Of a stretch of 64,000 nt of DNA, positions 8,345 through 16,978 are shown piece by piece. Within the stretch, counting starts at the first letter, position 1. The number at the start of each line of letters is the position of its first letter. The stretch is from contig JAEWQJ010000024.1 in NCBI GenBank assembly GCA_023399215.1, forward strand, positions 1-64,000. The letters are read 5' to 3'. The notes under the pieces are model-generated. The model was not told the DNA's origin. It was given only the letters and a program-made list of their open reading frames with translations, and did no database searches. This DNA comes from Methanobacteriota archaeon. Lineage in GTDB: Archaea; Halobacteriota; Methanosarcinia; Methanosarcinales; Methanosarcinaceae. The position numbers and the translations under genes were made by a program.

Positions 8345-9163
8345 ATGTTAAAAATCAAAACGAATCTGGCTATTTTACTGGCTGTTTGTTGTGTACTGTC
8401 AATAACAGTTGCAGTAGTAAGTGCCACTGCAACGGGTGGAGACGAAACAGCAACGGGAGATGCAACAGCAACGGCAGGTCACGCAGGTGCAGATCAAAGC
8501 TCAACAGCAACGAGCGGGGACGCAACAGCAATGGGAGACGCAACAGCAACGACCGGAAGCGCAACAGCAAATGCTGACTCAACAGCAATGAGCGGAGACG
8601 CAACTGCAAATGGTCAATCAACTGCAACGACCGGAATTGCAAGAGCATCTATTGACTCAACAGCAACGACAGGAGATGCAACAGCAACGGGAGACTCAAC
8701 AGCACAGACAGGAAATGCAGTCGCAAAGACTGACTCAACAGCAACGAGCGGAGACGCAACTGCAAATGGTCAATCAACTGCAACGACCGGAGTGACATAC
8801 GCAGGAAGTGACTCAACAGCAACGAGCGGAGATGCAATCGCAAAGGGTCAATCAACTGCAACGACCGGAGAGGCATGTGCATATGACGACTCAACTGCAA
8901 CGAGCGGAGATGCAATCGCAAAGGGTCAATCAACTGCAACGACCGGAGACGTAATCACAAAGACTGACTCAACAGCAACTGGCGGAGACGCAATCGCAAA
9001 GGGTCAATCAACTGCAATCGCAACGGACGGCTCAACTGCAATCGCAAAGGGTCACGCAACTGCAATTGCAACAGACGGCTCAACCGTAATCGCAAAGGGG
9101 AACAAAGTCGAAACAACCTCAGCGGATGGTACAACTGTAACCGAAAGACTCAATAAAGACTAA
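8345..9163 (+). CDS. Secreted Thr/Ala/Gly-rich protein with 13-residue repeats
   Basis: 272 residues. The signal peptide MLKIKTNLAILLAVCCVLS...VVSA is followed almost entirely by 13-residue repeats of the form xSTATxGxAxAxx, for example DSTATSGDAIAKG and QSTATTGEACAYD. Repeats become less regular (AIATDGSTAIAKG) near the end, and the short tail is NKVETTSADGTTVTERLNKD. The alternating small residues predict a beta-solenoid; the pattern recalls YadA-head beta-roll repeats, and TAT rows recall beta-helical antifreeze proteins. Both are analogies only. AGGGAG precedes ATG. Opposite-strand Leu-rich frames are artefacts of the repeats. Confidence 0.8.
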   Translation: MLKIKTNLAILLAVCCVLSITVAVVSATATGGDETATGDATATAGHAGADQSSTATSGDATAMGDATATTGSATANADSTAMSGDATANGQSTATTGIARASIDSTATTGDATATGDSTAQTGNAVAKTDSTATSGDATANGQSTATTGVTYAGSDSTATSGDAIAKGQSTATTGEACAYDDSTATSGDAIAKGQSTATTGDVITKTDSTATGGDAIAKGQSTAIATDGSTAIAKGHATAIATDGSTVIAKGNKVETTSADGTTVTERLNKD

Positions 9164-9183
9164 CTGAGCCTCAACCGTACGAA

Positions 9184-9859
9184 TTACTCAAGTAAACTAC
9201 CCCTTCCCAAAACTCTCGCCTGACGGCTCAAGTTTTTGAGGAGGGGACTTCCTACTTCATTCCCCTCTCCAGTGAGAAAGAGTCCATAAGCTCTACCTCT
9301 TGTCCCAAGAATGCAAATTTCCTGATTATTGATAGCGGCATTAATGTCTCGATTATAGAAAGTCCCGCAATTAGGACATCACACTCCGATCTTTCAAAGT
9401 TAATTCGGAGTCATGGAAGCAACAAACATTACAACAAACATTACAGGTCTTTGAAGATGGTTCAAACATTCCTATTCTCAGTACAGTTTTTCCGTACCAT
9501 TCAGCCTTATCCAGCTTGAGTATGAAACTGTACCATATGGAATCTGAAACAGCCTGAGCAAATTTGTGGTTTTTCTTCATGCCTTTAAAGTTCAATGTTT
9601 AAACTGTTACGGCTTAATTTTCGCTTATGAGCTTTTTTGAAACATTGTATTGAAAATCATGTATCTATCTGGAAATCAATCCATGGACCTTAGCCATTTT
9701 ATAAACTGCTTTTTTCTTGTTCTTAGAACCCTTAACCTTCCTTGAAACTCTTCTCTGCAAGCATTTCAGCCTGTTCAGAGAAGCTTTCAGGTACTTGCTG
9801 ATGTAGTTTTTCCTGTTGAGGTTCGGGATACCGTTACCGTTATCAGGAAAATACGGCAT
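9184..9859 (-). pseudogene. tnpB: Decayed TnpB (IS200/IS605 OrfB) transposase-associated gene
   Basis: Fragments in order on the minus strand: YLKASLNRLKCLQRRVSRKV with GSKNKKKAVYKMAKVH (from 9859), then KKNHKFAQAVSDSIWYSFIL with LDKAEWYGKTVLRI (9595-9371). In another frame comes CPNCGTFYNRDINAAINNQE, the C-terminal zinc finger and RuvC-III Asp, ending at a stop at 9184. The N-terminal third, including the first RuvC Asp, is missing, and several frame breaks occur, so it is inactive. Any guide RNA overlapping the 3' end would be a relic. Confidence 0.85.
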
Positions 9860-10263
9860 CAGTTTCCTCGAAGCATCATTGTATTATATTCTTTAAAAAT
9901 ACTTATAATTCTACAGATTCAGTATCATCGGAAGAGTGGGAAGTTGATGGCTCTCATCCCCACCTGCAGATCGGATAAATCCGACCTAGTGAGGAGGGGA
10001 TCGTCCCGCCTTCTTTGATAAAAAGATTCAGGAATTATTCCGGGAGTTTGATATCTGAGTTTTGTTACCTGCCAGGCCTACTCCTTTTATATGATAAAGT
10101 GATCTTTATGTCATACTTCTTAGAGATGCCTATCCGTGTTGTTTATTAAGAAGATAGAACATAAGGTAATGTTAACCTGTTCCATATCCTGTACAGGCTT
10201 TGCCTCAAAAACGAGGAAGATTGCCGTGGATGATAAGAGACCACTTTAAGTTCAAGGGAGAAT
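9860..10263. other. Intergenic region with a possible IS boundary hairpin
   Basis: No gene. Around 9970-9990 there is CGGATAAATCCG, a small hairpin, followed by GTGAGGAGGGG. This recalls the imperfect hairpins at IS200/IS605 ends and may mark the other side of the decayed TnpB unit. Nothing else is recognisable. Confidence 0.35.
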
Positions 10264-10269
10264 TTGTCT

Positions 10270-11133
10270 GTGAAAATGAGAACGAAAATAGTGTTTATAC
10301 TCCTTGCCCTGATGGTGGTCTTTGCATCGGGCTGTATGGAGCAAAAAAAGGAAATTGTCATAGATAAGCCTGGCAATATCTCTAGTTATGAATTTGAGAT
10401 TTTTCAGAATGAGTCGAGTAATCAGACGCTTGCAAATACCACTACATACTACCTGCTGGAAAATGCTACGAAAGTACAGGTTGTTCATATCGTAGTAAAT
10501 ACCAGCAAAATTGAGATCTATCCTCCCGACATCCTGAGTGGCAGTTCAGAGGAGAGTCCTATTCAAAATTTCGTACAGCTTGTGGGCCCGGCAAACCAGA
10601 CCGCAGCGAGCCCGAAAACGTTTGAAGAACTTTCCAGCAGAAATAACACATCGGATATTAATTATACTCTGACTCAGGAAGTTATCCAGGGTGTAAAAGT
10701 TATAAACCTGGAGTTTAAGGAGCCTGTTACAGGTTTTATCGCATATACGCTTGAAAATTCGGGAGAACAGAGTTTTGCATTTGTTAAACACGATTCCGAA
10801 TTCATCCGCGTGGTGCTCCCAGAAGGATATGTTACTGGCAACAGGGTATTCGGGATAGCAAGGCCTGAACCTTCGAGTGTAACTTATGATGAAAAAGGAA
10901 GGCAAACTCTCCTGTGGATTTCCTCGAAGATGGGAGACCGGGAAGAAACCATTCAGGTGAAATACTATACCCAGTCAGCACCCCTGCTATTCTCAGCCGC
11001 AATTATAGCCCTGCTCTGCGGAGTTGGCCTTGTACTTTTACATTATGCCAGAAGTAAAAAGAAACTTGAGGCTGTTAGAGGAATTCTTGATCTCGAAAAA
11101 GAATATGAGAAGAAACAGCGAAAAAGGAAATGA
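10270..11133 (+). CDS. Membrane-anchored lipoprotein, DUF5803-like
   Basis: About 287 residues. An N-terminal lipobox (ALMVVFASGC) is followed by an extracytoplasmic domain rich in N-glycosylation sequons, for example NESSNQT and NNTSDINYT. A C-terminal transmembrane helix (LLFSAAIIALLCGVGLVLLHYA) and a basic coiled tail (LEKEYEKKQRKRK) complete it. The architecture fits archaeal DUF5803, whose function is unknown. TTG 10264, GTG 10270 and ATG 10276 are in frame; GGGAG at 10256-10260 is best spaced for GTG 10270. The pilin gene lies 96 bp downstream. Confidence 0.7.
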   Translation: MKMRTKIVFILLALMVVFASGCMEQKKEIVIDKPGNISSYEFEIFQNESSNQTLANTTTYYLLENATKVQVVHIVVNTSKIEIYPPDILSGSSEESPIQNFVQLVGPANQTAASPKTFEELSSRNNTSDINYTLTQEVIQGVKVINLEFKEPVTGFIAYTLENSGEQSFAFVKHDSEFIRVVLPEGYVTGNRVFGIARPEPSSVTYDEKGRQTLLWISSKMGDREETIQVKYYTQSAPLLFSAAIIALLCGVGLVLLHYARSKKKLEAVRGILDLEKEYEKKQRKRK

Positions 11134-11229
11134 TCTGGAAGGATATTTTCCCTCCAGATTTTATTCATGAATAATAACTCTTTTGCAATTCATAAATTAT
11201 TTATGGCAGTTTGTGGCATTTTCTTATTA

Positions 11230-11931
11230 ATGAAAACCTGGGGAAAAATACGAGCTAAAGAGCTCTTTTCATCAGAAACAGCATCTGATGCCGTAACTCC
11301 TATTATAGGCTCCCTCCTTATGTTGATTGTTCTGGTCGCACTTGCAGGTATGGCTGCTATCAGTTTTTCCAATATTGCCAATGAAGGCAAAAGCACTCAA
11401 CCGCTGATGGCAAAGATTTCACTTGAATCGTGCGAAGGAGGACTTTCGCCTAATAATTATGATGAGGATGAGAAAGAGGATAAAAAGAGAGCCCGTTTTC
11501 AAGAAAATAAGATTGTGCTTGTACACGAAGGAGGTGATTCCCTGCCCTTAGATTTTATCTCGATAAAGATATTCGGGTATGGGAATTCCTATAGGCCTGT
11601 TTTTGGACAGGATTTTCTTACAGGAAATATTTCCCTTCTCTACCTAGATTTGAGTTCTCAGGGGAAAAATGACACATGCTATGATCTTAATAATAAAGCC
11701 ACTCTTGAAGACGGCTCATGGAATGTAGGGGAAAGACTTGTATTCTGTGGGCAAGATAGTGCAATAGGAGCTACTAAATCCAGCGTAAAAGTTAGTGTGG
11801 ATGGGGACAGTGACACCTCCGACAATTACGGATTCAAGGTAGGTTCTGAAATTATCCTTAGGGTTATTGACACAAAAAGCAGCAATGTTATTGCCGAACA
11901 GAGAGCCATTGTAAGACATTATGAAGGCTAA
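11230..11931 (+). CDS. Archaeal type IV pilin (Pilin_N / DUF1628)
   Basis: From MKTWGKIRAKELFSSETAS, 233 residues. The stretch ASDAVTPIIGSLLMLIVLV followed by ALAGMAAISF is the conserved class III signal and hydrophobic assembly helix of archaeal pilins, cut by a PibD/EppA-type prepilin peptidase. The remainder is a soluble beta-rich head with two cysteines and an acidic run (DEDEKEDKKR). The frame is open from an ATG at 11167, but a TATA-like TTATTTATGG near 11195 makes 11230 the better start. A decayed second copy lies at 14217-14515; a matching peptidase is at 51227. Confidence 0.8.
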   Translation: MKTWGKIRAKELFSSETASDAVTPIIGSLLMLIVLVALAGMAAISFSNIANEGKSTQPLMAKISLESCEGGLSPNNYDEDEKEDKKRARFQENKIVLVHEGGDSLPLDFISIKIFGYGNSYRPVFGQDFLTGNISLLYLDLSSQGKNDTCYDLNNKATLEDGSWNVGERLVFCGQDSAIGATKSSVKVSVDGDSDTSDNYGFKVGSEIILRVIDTKSSNVIAEQRAIVRHYEG

Positions 11932-11984
11932 AATTGAAAGAGAGAGGTATCCACTTTTAGAAGATTTCTTTTTAATTTGAAGCC

Positions 11985-12236
11985 GTTCCCCGTACAGAAT
12001 AATTTTATTCCGTAGATCAAATGATACTGGTAGTTAAAAGCTATCCATTCTTGGAATGTTTCTTTTATCTCACAGATTGGAAATACTTTTTTGTATGACT
12101 CTATCCAGCTAAGGAATCTCTCTATTGCACTTTTATTTTTGTATTCTTCATAATTTACCTTTATTGGCTTTCTACTCTTCTTTTCTTCTGATTTCTTTTG
12201 TTTATTGGTATACTGGACTTTATTAACGACGTACAA
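11985..12236 (-). pseudogene. Chimeric scrap: transposase C-terminus fused to methyltransferase C-terminus
   Basis: The 5' part encodes KSAIERFLSWIESYKKVFP, like the end of IS5-type transposases known from Methanosarcina. The 3' part encodes WIAFNYQYHLIYGIK, which matches the last residues of the methyltransferase at 16217-16978 (RIAYSYKYHLIYGEK). Two unrelated gene ends are thus joined in one short frame that then runs on without homology. This is debris, not a functional gene. Confidence 0.6.
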
Positions 12237-12990
12237 AATACCGTTGATTAACTTGCAGGAACATCATCGATATCACGGAATGACATAATTCCATTTATAA
12301 TTTCAATAGAACATTAGTTTCGAGATAGGTTCATACAGTAAGTTTTCCCACAAAACTATTGGATTATCTGACATGACCTCTGGCCTGTCTTTAATACTGC
12401 AGGTCGATAATTGGATTTTTAGCCAATTGACTTGACTTTTATGAAAGCCGTTTATGAACTTTATAATTCCATATGATATAGAAATCTCCGGGTTACTGCC
12501 GATAACCTTAACATTTAGTATCAAAGAAACACTTGTTTTATAACTCAAGAAAGACAATGAAGGATTAAAATGATAAATTAGAAGAAAAAATCCATATAAT
12601 AGATTATAATATGATTATGATAGGTAAATATAGGATATTTTTAGTAAATTAGTTATTAGAAGCTTTTATTTTCAAAATAAATAATAAAATTATAATTAAA
12701 GGGAAAAAATAATATTTAATTATAGAAATATCCGGAGAACATATTGGTTAAATTATATAAATTGGAAAATGAAAGCTAAACATAATTGTTTTTAATATAT
12801 AACTCGTTGATGACTATTAAGAAGTATTAAACACATAATTATTATATTTTTTTGAGATTAAATATCAAATAAAGTGTGTTTAAAAATACGATTTCTATAA
12901 AGCTTTACATACCACAAGTATGGTTATATTTTATTTAGCCGATTTAGGAGCTGTTGACACAGAGTCAATGGCACTATGTTGGTCAAAATA
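12237..12990. other. AT-rich intergenic region, no gene recognised
   Basis: A weak 84-codon minus-strand frame at 12303-12557 has no recognisable motif and a composition close to background. It may be further transposon debris. From 12560 on, the DNA is extremely A+T rich, without structure I can support. Confidence 0.5.
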
Positions 12991-13062
12991 GGACTTATGC
13001 AATTGAACTAACAAAAATCATTGGTGGCTGTATTTACTCTATCACTTCAATTGCATAGTTCC
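12991..13062. mobile_element. MITE-like element, family A copy 2 (near-palindromic)
   Basis: Left arm GGACTTATGCAATTGAACT (12991-13009) pairs with the right arm (13044-13062; reverse complement GGAACTATGCAATTGAAGT), 16 of 19 matching. The 72-bp unit could fold as one long hairpin. It lies about 105 bp upstream of the Lys-rich secreted protein gene. Confidence 0.6.
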
Positions 13063-13167
13063 AAACTGATCAACAAAAAATTTCGATAAAACTACAGCCG
13101 TTTATATAGAATGTATAAACAACCAGCTGAAAAATGGAAATTTATCGAAATTTATAGAGGCTAAAAA

Positions 13168-13467
13168 ATGTTACAAAAAATAAAAAAGGTATTATCAATT
13201 CTACTTGCAGTCTGTTTTCTGGCTACAGTAACAGCTGGAGCAGTAAGTGCACATGCAGATAATAGTGGAAATTGTGTAGTGCATGAAGATCATAGCAAGA
13301 AAGTAGTTAAAACAGTCAAGAAACCAGTAGCCAAGAAAGTAATCAAACCAGTCCAGAAACCAGTAATCAAGAAGGTAGTTAAAACAGTCAAGAAACCAGT
13401 AACAAAGAAGGTAGTTAAATCAGTCAAGAAACCAGTAACAAAGTCTGTACCAAAGACCAATCTATAA
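13168..13467 (+). CDS. Small secreted Lys/Val-rich repeat protein
   Basis: 99 residues. The signal peptide KKVLSILLAVCFLATVTAG...AVSA is very like that of the 8345 protein. The mature part is HADNSGNCVVHEDHSK followed by repeats of the type KKVVKTVKKPV and KKPVTKKVVKSV, giving a strongly cationic chain. It may bind nucleic acid, polyanionic methanochondroitin or the S-layer, but this is speculation. No known domain is visible. ATG is preceded by AGAGGCTAAAAA. Confidence 0.7.
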   Translation: MLQKIKKVLSILLAVCFLATVTAGAVSAHADNSGNCVVHEDHSKKVVKTVKKPVAKKVIKPVQKPVIKKVVKTVKKPVTKKVVKSVKKPVTKSVPKTNL

Positions 13468-14036
13468 CTATCTTAAGTTACAGAATCAATAAAAAACTCG
13501 ATACGCTCTTTACCTAAAGATATATGGTAAGTTCGGACATGGCTTATAGGACTTAAAAACTGTTTTTTAGGTTCTATAAACCATGTTTAATCCTTGAAAA
13601 CAGCAATATAGCTAATAAACCAATAAGCATTAAAACATCAGTTCTCTATTAAGTGTTATTACACTAAAGACCGCGTTTGATTTTACTCTCAAATTAAAAG
13701 CACAAAGCCATACCGGACAGCAATACTTTGACTTAAAATATTGCTAGTCCTCTACTTTTCAACCTTGTATCCTACCGTTTTTGAGACCTGCAAAATTAAC
13801 TATGAGCTTATCCAAAAACCGATTTTCCTCTCAAAAGTAGTAAAGTTTCATATACATTTCCTGATCTGAAACATAACTGCCCTAGCTACTCAAACGTGTA
13901 CTTTTGAAATATTCCAAAGTTTTTGACCTTTTGCCTTTATTGAAAATTTCCAGCAGCCATTTTTCTAATCTTCGGTTGAGATAATAACTGAAAACTGCAA
14001 ATTTTCGAATAATTCCTCACAAACAAGAACAGGAAG
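13468..14036. other. Intergenic region, no gene seen
   Basis: Contains ATAGGACTT near 13547, matching the end of family A elements but without a clear partner. No coding frame with recognisable content. Confidence 0.5.
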
Positions 14037-14171
14037 GGCAGTGTGCCAATTTTTCTGTAAACTCATAAATCTCAAGAAGTTATTGGGTAGAAAATTCCAT
14101 ATCGAAAGATCATTTTCTCCATCGTACGCAAAGACTTGGCTTCGAATTTACAGCAAACTTGAGACACTGCC
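14037..14171. mobile_element. MITE-like element, family B copy 1, with 8-bp target duplication
   Basis: Starts GGCAGTGTGCCAATTTTTCT and ends with the complement of GGCAGTGTCTCAAGTTTGCT; both ends continue GTAAA, so the inverted repeats are about 25 bp. The 8 bases ACAGGAAG directly flank both sides, a textbook target-site duplication. No transposase is encoded. A second copy is at 15403-15534. Confidence 0.75.
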
Positions 14172-14216
14172 ACAGGAAGGTCGTTATTTTGAAGACATAT
14201 ATGGAAAGTCAGTTGA

Positions 14217-14515
14217 TACGACGGCTCATGGAATGTCGAGGAAAGGCCTATTCTCTGCGGGCAGGACAACCTTGAAGGATCTATTGTTTCCAGTATTAAA
14301 GTTAAGTGTCAATGGGAAAAGCGATACAAAAGCGATACAAAAGCGATACAAAAGCGATATCTTAGATAATTATGGCTTAATAATATGGCTTAATAATACG
14401 GTTTAATAGTATGGCTTAATAAAGTAGGTTCCGAAATTATTCTTAAGATTACTGACACTAAAAGCAGCAATGTTATTGCTGAACAAAGAGGCTACTGTAA
14501 AACATTATGAAGATT
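14217..14515 (+). pseudogene. Decayed C-terminal copy of the type IV pilin gene
   Basis: GACGGCTCATGGAATGT and downstream bases match the pilin gene from about 11709, and AAAAGCAGCAATGTTATTGC through AAAACATTATGAAG matches its final codons. Between them are small expansions: AAAAGCGATAC repeated about three times and TTAATAATATGGC-like units repeated about four times. These destroy the frame, and the 5' half is absent. It is a truncated pilin duplication. Confidence 0.8.
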
Positions 14516-14752
14516 AAAACTGGAATTTCGGATAATTATATGTTTTCTTTTAATATGGTTTATGAGGACTCAGAATTGATTTAATTCTATTATTAAAGGG
14601 TATATCTGAAATTAAGAAATATATAAAGCTTCTTTTTTAAATATGAGTAATATAATTTCTCAATAGAAGTAAGTATTTTTATATTTTTGTCAGCTAATTC
14701 AAGGCAAGTCAACCGTTGACGGTTGGCAAGACAATTAGGAGATAATGAAACA

Positions 14753-14864
14753 ATAGGACTTATGCTATTGAACTGAGAAATCAATAGCAAGAATCTGCAA
14801 ACTATTCAAATCAAAGTATTACAGATTCGTTCGTGATTTATTATGAACCTCATATGCATGAGTC
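14753..14864. mobile_element. MITE-like element, family A copy 3
   Basis: The left end ATAGGACTTATGCTATTGA is followed by a hairpin GCTATTGA/TCAATAGC (14764-14788). The right end near 14845-14864 reads, in complement, AGGGACTCATGCATATGAGG, a weaker match. It lies about 95 bp upstream of the coiled-coil secreted protein gene. Confidence 0.45.
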
Positions 14865-14956
14865 CCTTGTAAACAAAACAAAAACAAAGACAAAAACAAA
14901 ATCAGAACAAATTATATTCAACGCATTAAATTAAAAACAAAAAGAGGATTAGTACT

Positions 14957-15352
14957 ATGAGAATAAAAACATTTGACGGAATAAAAAAGCTCATGTGTAT
15001 GTTTACACTGGTCTTTTTTGTAATATCATTAACAGCTGCATCAGTAAGTGCAGGGTCAAATGATACATATAAAGTAGAGAAGGCAAAGTTAGATACAGAG
15101 AAAGCTACGTTAGAAAAAGAAAAAGCAGCAATATTAGAAGAGAAGGCTGCGTTAGAAAAAGAAAAGAAGACGTTGGAAGCACAGAAGAAAAAATTGAGCA
15201 CAACTGACAAAGAATACCAGAACTGGCTCAAGAAATATAACAGCTTTTTAACCAAATACAAAAAATGCCAAAGTAAATATAAATCATGGCAAACAAAGTA
15301 CAATACCTGTATAAACAAATATACGACCTTGAAACATAAATATAATAAGTAA
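14957..15352 (+). CDS. Small secreted coiled-coil protein
   Basis: 131 residues. The signal peptide LMCMFTLVFFVISLTAASVSA ends in the same SVSA/AVSA style as the other two secreted proteins of the zone. The mature part is a heptad-rich helix: KVEKAKLDTEKATLEKEKAA, LEEKAALEKEKKTLEAQKKK. It is followed by a Tyr/Lys-rich segment with repeats YKKCQSKYKSWQTKYNTC, including three cysteines. It is probably an extracellular fibrous or S-layer-associated protein. No family recognised. ATG is preceded by AGAGGATTAGTACT. Confidence 0.7.
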   Translation: MRIKTFDGIKKLMCMFTLVFFVISLTAASVSAGSNDTYKVEKAKLDTEKATLEKEKAAILEEKAALEKEKKTLEAQKKKLSTTDKEYQNWLKKYNSFLTKYKKCQSKYKSWQTKYNTCINKYTTLKHKYNK

Positions 15353-15402
15353 CAGCAATAAAAACAAGCTATAAAATAGAAACATAAAAGGTGGCTATAA
15401 AA

Positions 15403-15534
15403 GACAGTGTACCAATTTTCTGTAAAATCATAAGTTTCTAGAAGTTATTAGATAAGATTCGATATGTGCAGATCAATTTTATCCATAGCTTATAAAAACT
15501 TAAATTGAGTTTACAGCAAACTTGTGACACTGCC
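15403..15534. mobile_element. MITE-like element, family B copy 2
   Basis: Starts GACAGTGTACCAATTTTCTG and ends TTTACAGCAAACTTGTGACACTGCC (last 8: ACACTGCC). It aligns along its whole length with the copy at 14037-14171. No matching target duplication was found, so this copy is probably older. Confidence 0.7.
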
Positions 15535-15550
15535 AGGTAATTTTCTTAGA

Positions 15551-15659
15551 GGATTTACGCGCTTGAGGGAAAAAAACACGCATTGACCTGTACGAGTATA
15601 AATAGTCATACCGGTCAATACCTCATGCTATTGATTTCTCAGCTCAAGTGCGTAATTCC
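15551..15659. mobile_element. MITE-like element, family A copy 4
   Basis: Left end GGATTTACGCGCTTGAG (15551-15567) and the complement of the right end GGAATTACGCACTTGAG (15643-15659) match at 14 of 17 positions. Read inward from the right, it continues CTGAGAAATCAATAGC, exactly the internal sequence of copy 3, which ties the two together. Confidence 0.6.
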
Positions 15660-15869
15660 TACATAAATATAATCTCATTTATTATAAATATATTCACAAG
15701 TTCCCATTATATTTCTGCCACGCACATCCACCATATTCCTGTTACACACATATTATTGGAGTTGTATTTCTGGCCTACAGTTCGTTTTGGATTTGGAAGA
15801 TGTGAGCTTTTTTCTATAGAATTTATTTTCAGGATATATCTTTGCCTATATGAATCTGAAAAAGTCAAG

Positions 15870-16109
15870 TTACAGCCCGGCTCTTTCGATCAGTAGATCT
15901 GCCAAATATTTTGCGTCTTTCAACGGAAAATCCTTTTCAGTAATCAGGCCTTCCGCCTCTCTTGCAGTAACTTCAGCACCACCGATTCTGCCTGTGGTGT
16001 CAAGCCCTTCAGGCAAGGCAGCAATCAACTCATCCATCGTGTTTATGGGAAATTTTGCATCTTTAAGTACTTCAATGATCTGTTCGTAAACTTCTTCCTT
16101 TATGCCCAT
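15870..16109 (-). CDS. MTH865-like family protein
   Basis: 79 residues, MGIKEEVYEQIIEVLKDAKF, then PINTMDELIAALPEG, then LITEKDFPLKDAKYLADLLI. Length and motif match the small archaeal MTH865 fold (compact helices, EF-hand-like topology, function unknown). It follows the second methyltransferase of the ABC operon by about 107 bp on the same strand and may be its last gene or separate. Confidence 0.8.
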   Translation of the reverse strand: MGIKEEVYEQIIEVLKDAKFPINTMDELIAALPEGLDTTGRIGGAEVTAREAEGLITEKDFPLKDAKYLADLLIERAGL

Positions 16110-16216
16110 CTATTCCCTCCGATACGGGTCTCTTTGTTTCTCAATTTAAAGAGCCTATGAATATCGACTCCTGCCTATAATCCTGTTTTCATTTTATTTC
16201 CACATTTCCTTCAGGT

Positions 16217-16978
16217 TTATTTTTCCCCGTAGATTAAATGGTATTTGTAGCTATAGGCTATTCGTTTCCTGAACGGCATATTCTCTCTCTGAAGACCCAT
16301 GATATCTTTCAGGTCGATGTCTTTTATATTTTTGAATCCCGCAACCCCGAAATATTCAAGCATTTTTTCAGGAGATACTCCATGCCTGTTTGGAAGTTCG
16401 CTGTCCATCTCTCTGGAGTAATGCCCTTTTCTGGGATTTCTTCTTTCAACAAGCAAAGTGCAGAAATCACTTACAAGCCTCCTCGCGTTTGTTTCTATTG
16501 AACCGTCATTCCAGACTCCATCAATAACAATAAGCTTTCCTCCTTCCACAAGCACTTTTTTCCAGTTCTGGACCGCAGTATCAGGGTGTGGAAGGGTCCA
16601 GAGGAGGTGGCGGTTGACAACTACATCAAATGACCCTGCCTTAAAAGGAGGATCCTCAGCATCCCCTTTTCTGAAAACACTATCAAACCCTCTTCTGGAA
16701 GCTTTTTCCCTGGCTTTTGCAAGCATTTTTTTTGAAAGGTCAAGGCCTGTAACATGATGTCCCATTTCAGCAAACAACAGCCCAATTTCACAGGTCCCGC
16801 AGCCTACGTCAAGCACTTTCAACCTGCCGGGAGGAAGCAAGTTTTTAAACACGTTTTTCCAGGCTTCTCTTTCAGCTTCACTCTTAATCCCATGTCCTTC
16901 ATGGCTGTCATAGGTCTCGGATGAAACATCCCATATGCGGGCAATGGTCTGTTTAATCTGGTTTTCCTGAATGGTCAT
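16217..16978 (-). CDS. SAM-dependent class I methyltransferase (operon-distal copy)
   Basis: 253 residues. Motif I is LKVLDVGCGTCEIGLLFAEM, motif II VTGLDLSKKML, motif III KGDAEDPPFKAGSFDVVVNR. The C-terminal part (LLWTLPHPDTAVQNWKKVL, VIDGVWNDGS, PRKGHYS, ENMPFRKRIAYSYKYHLIYG) is shared nearly block for block with the methyltransferase at 22232-23020, so the two are paralogues. Its ATG overlaps the stop of the upstream ATPase gene by 4 nt, which puts it firmly in the transporter operon. Substrate unknown; modification of the transported ligand or a metallophore is inference. Confidence 0.85.
   Translation of the reverse strand: MTIQENQIKQTIARIWDVSSETYDSHEGHGIKSEAEREAWKNVFKNLLPPGRLKVLDVGCGTCEIGLLFAEMGHHVTGLDLSKKMLAKAREKASRRGFDSVFRKGDAEDPPFKAGSFDVVVNRHLLWTLPHPDTAVQNWKKVLVEGGKLIVIDGVWNDGSIETNARRLVSDFCTLLVERRNPRKGHYSREMDSELPNRHGVSPEKMLEYFGVAGFKNIKDIDLKDIMGLQRENMPFRKRIAYSYKYHLIYGEK

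Noticed and set aside
8370..8939. Leu-rich and Gln-rich frames opposite or out of frame with the 8345 repeat gene
   Set aside because: They are by-products of the repeat sequence; only the plus-strand frame has a signal peptide, ribosome-binding site and sensible composition.
9951..10013. Possible small RNA or riboswitch upstream of the DUF5803-like gene
   Set aside because: Only a weak short hairpin and G-rich tract; more likely a remnant IS end.
12303..12557. 84-codon minus-strand frame
   Set aside because: No recognisable motif; composition close to background next to transposon debris.
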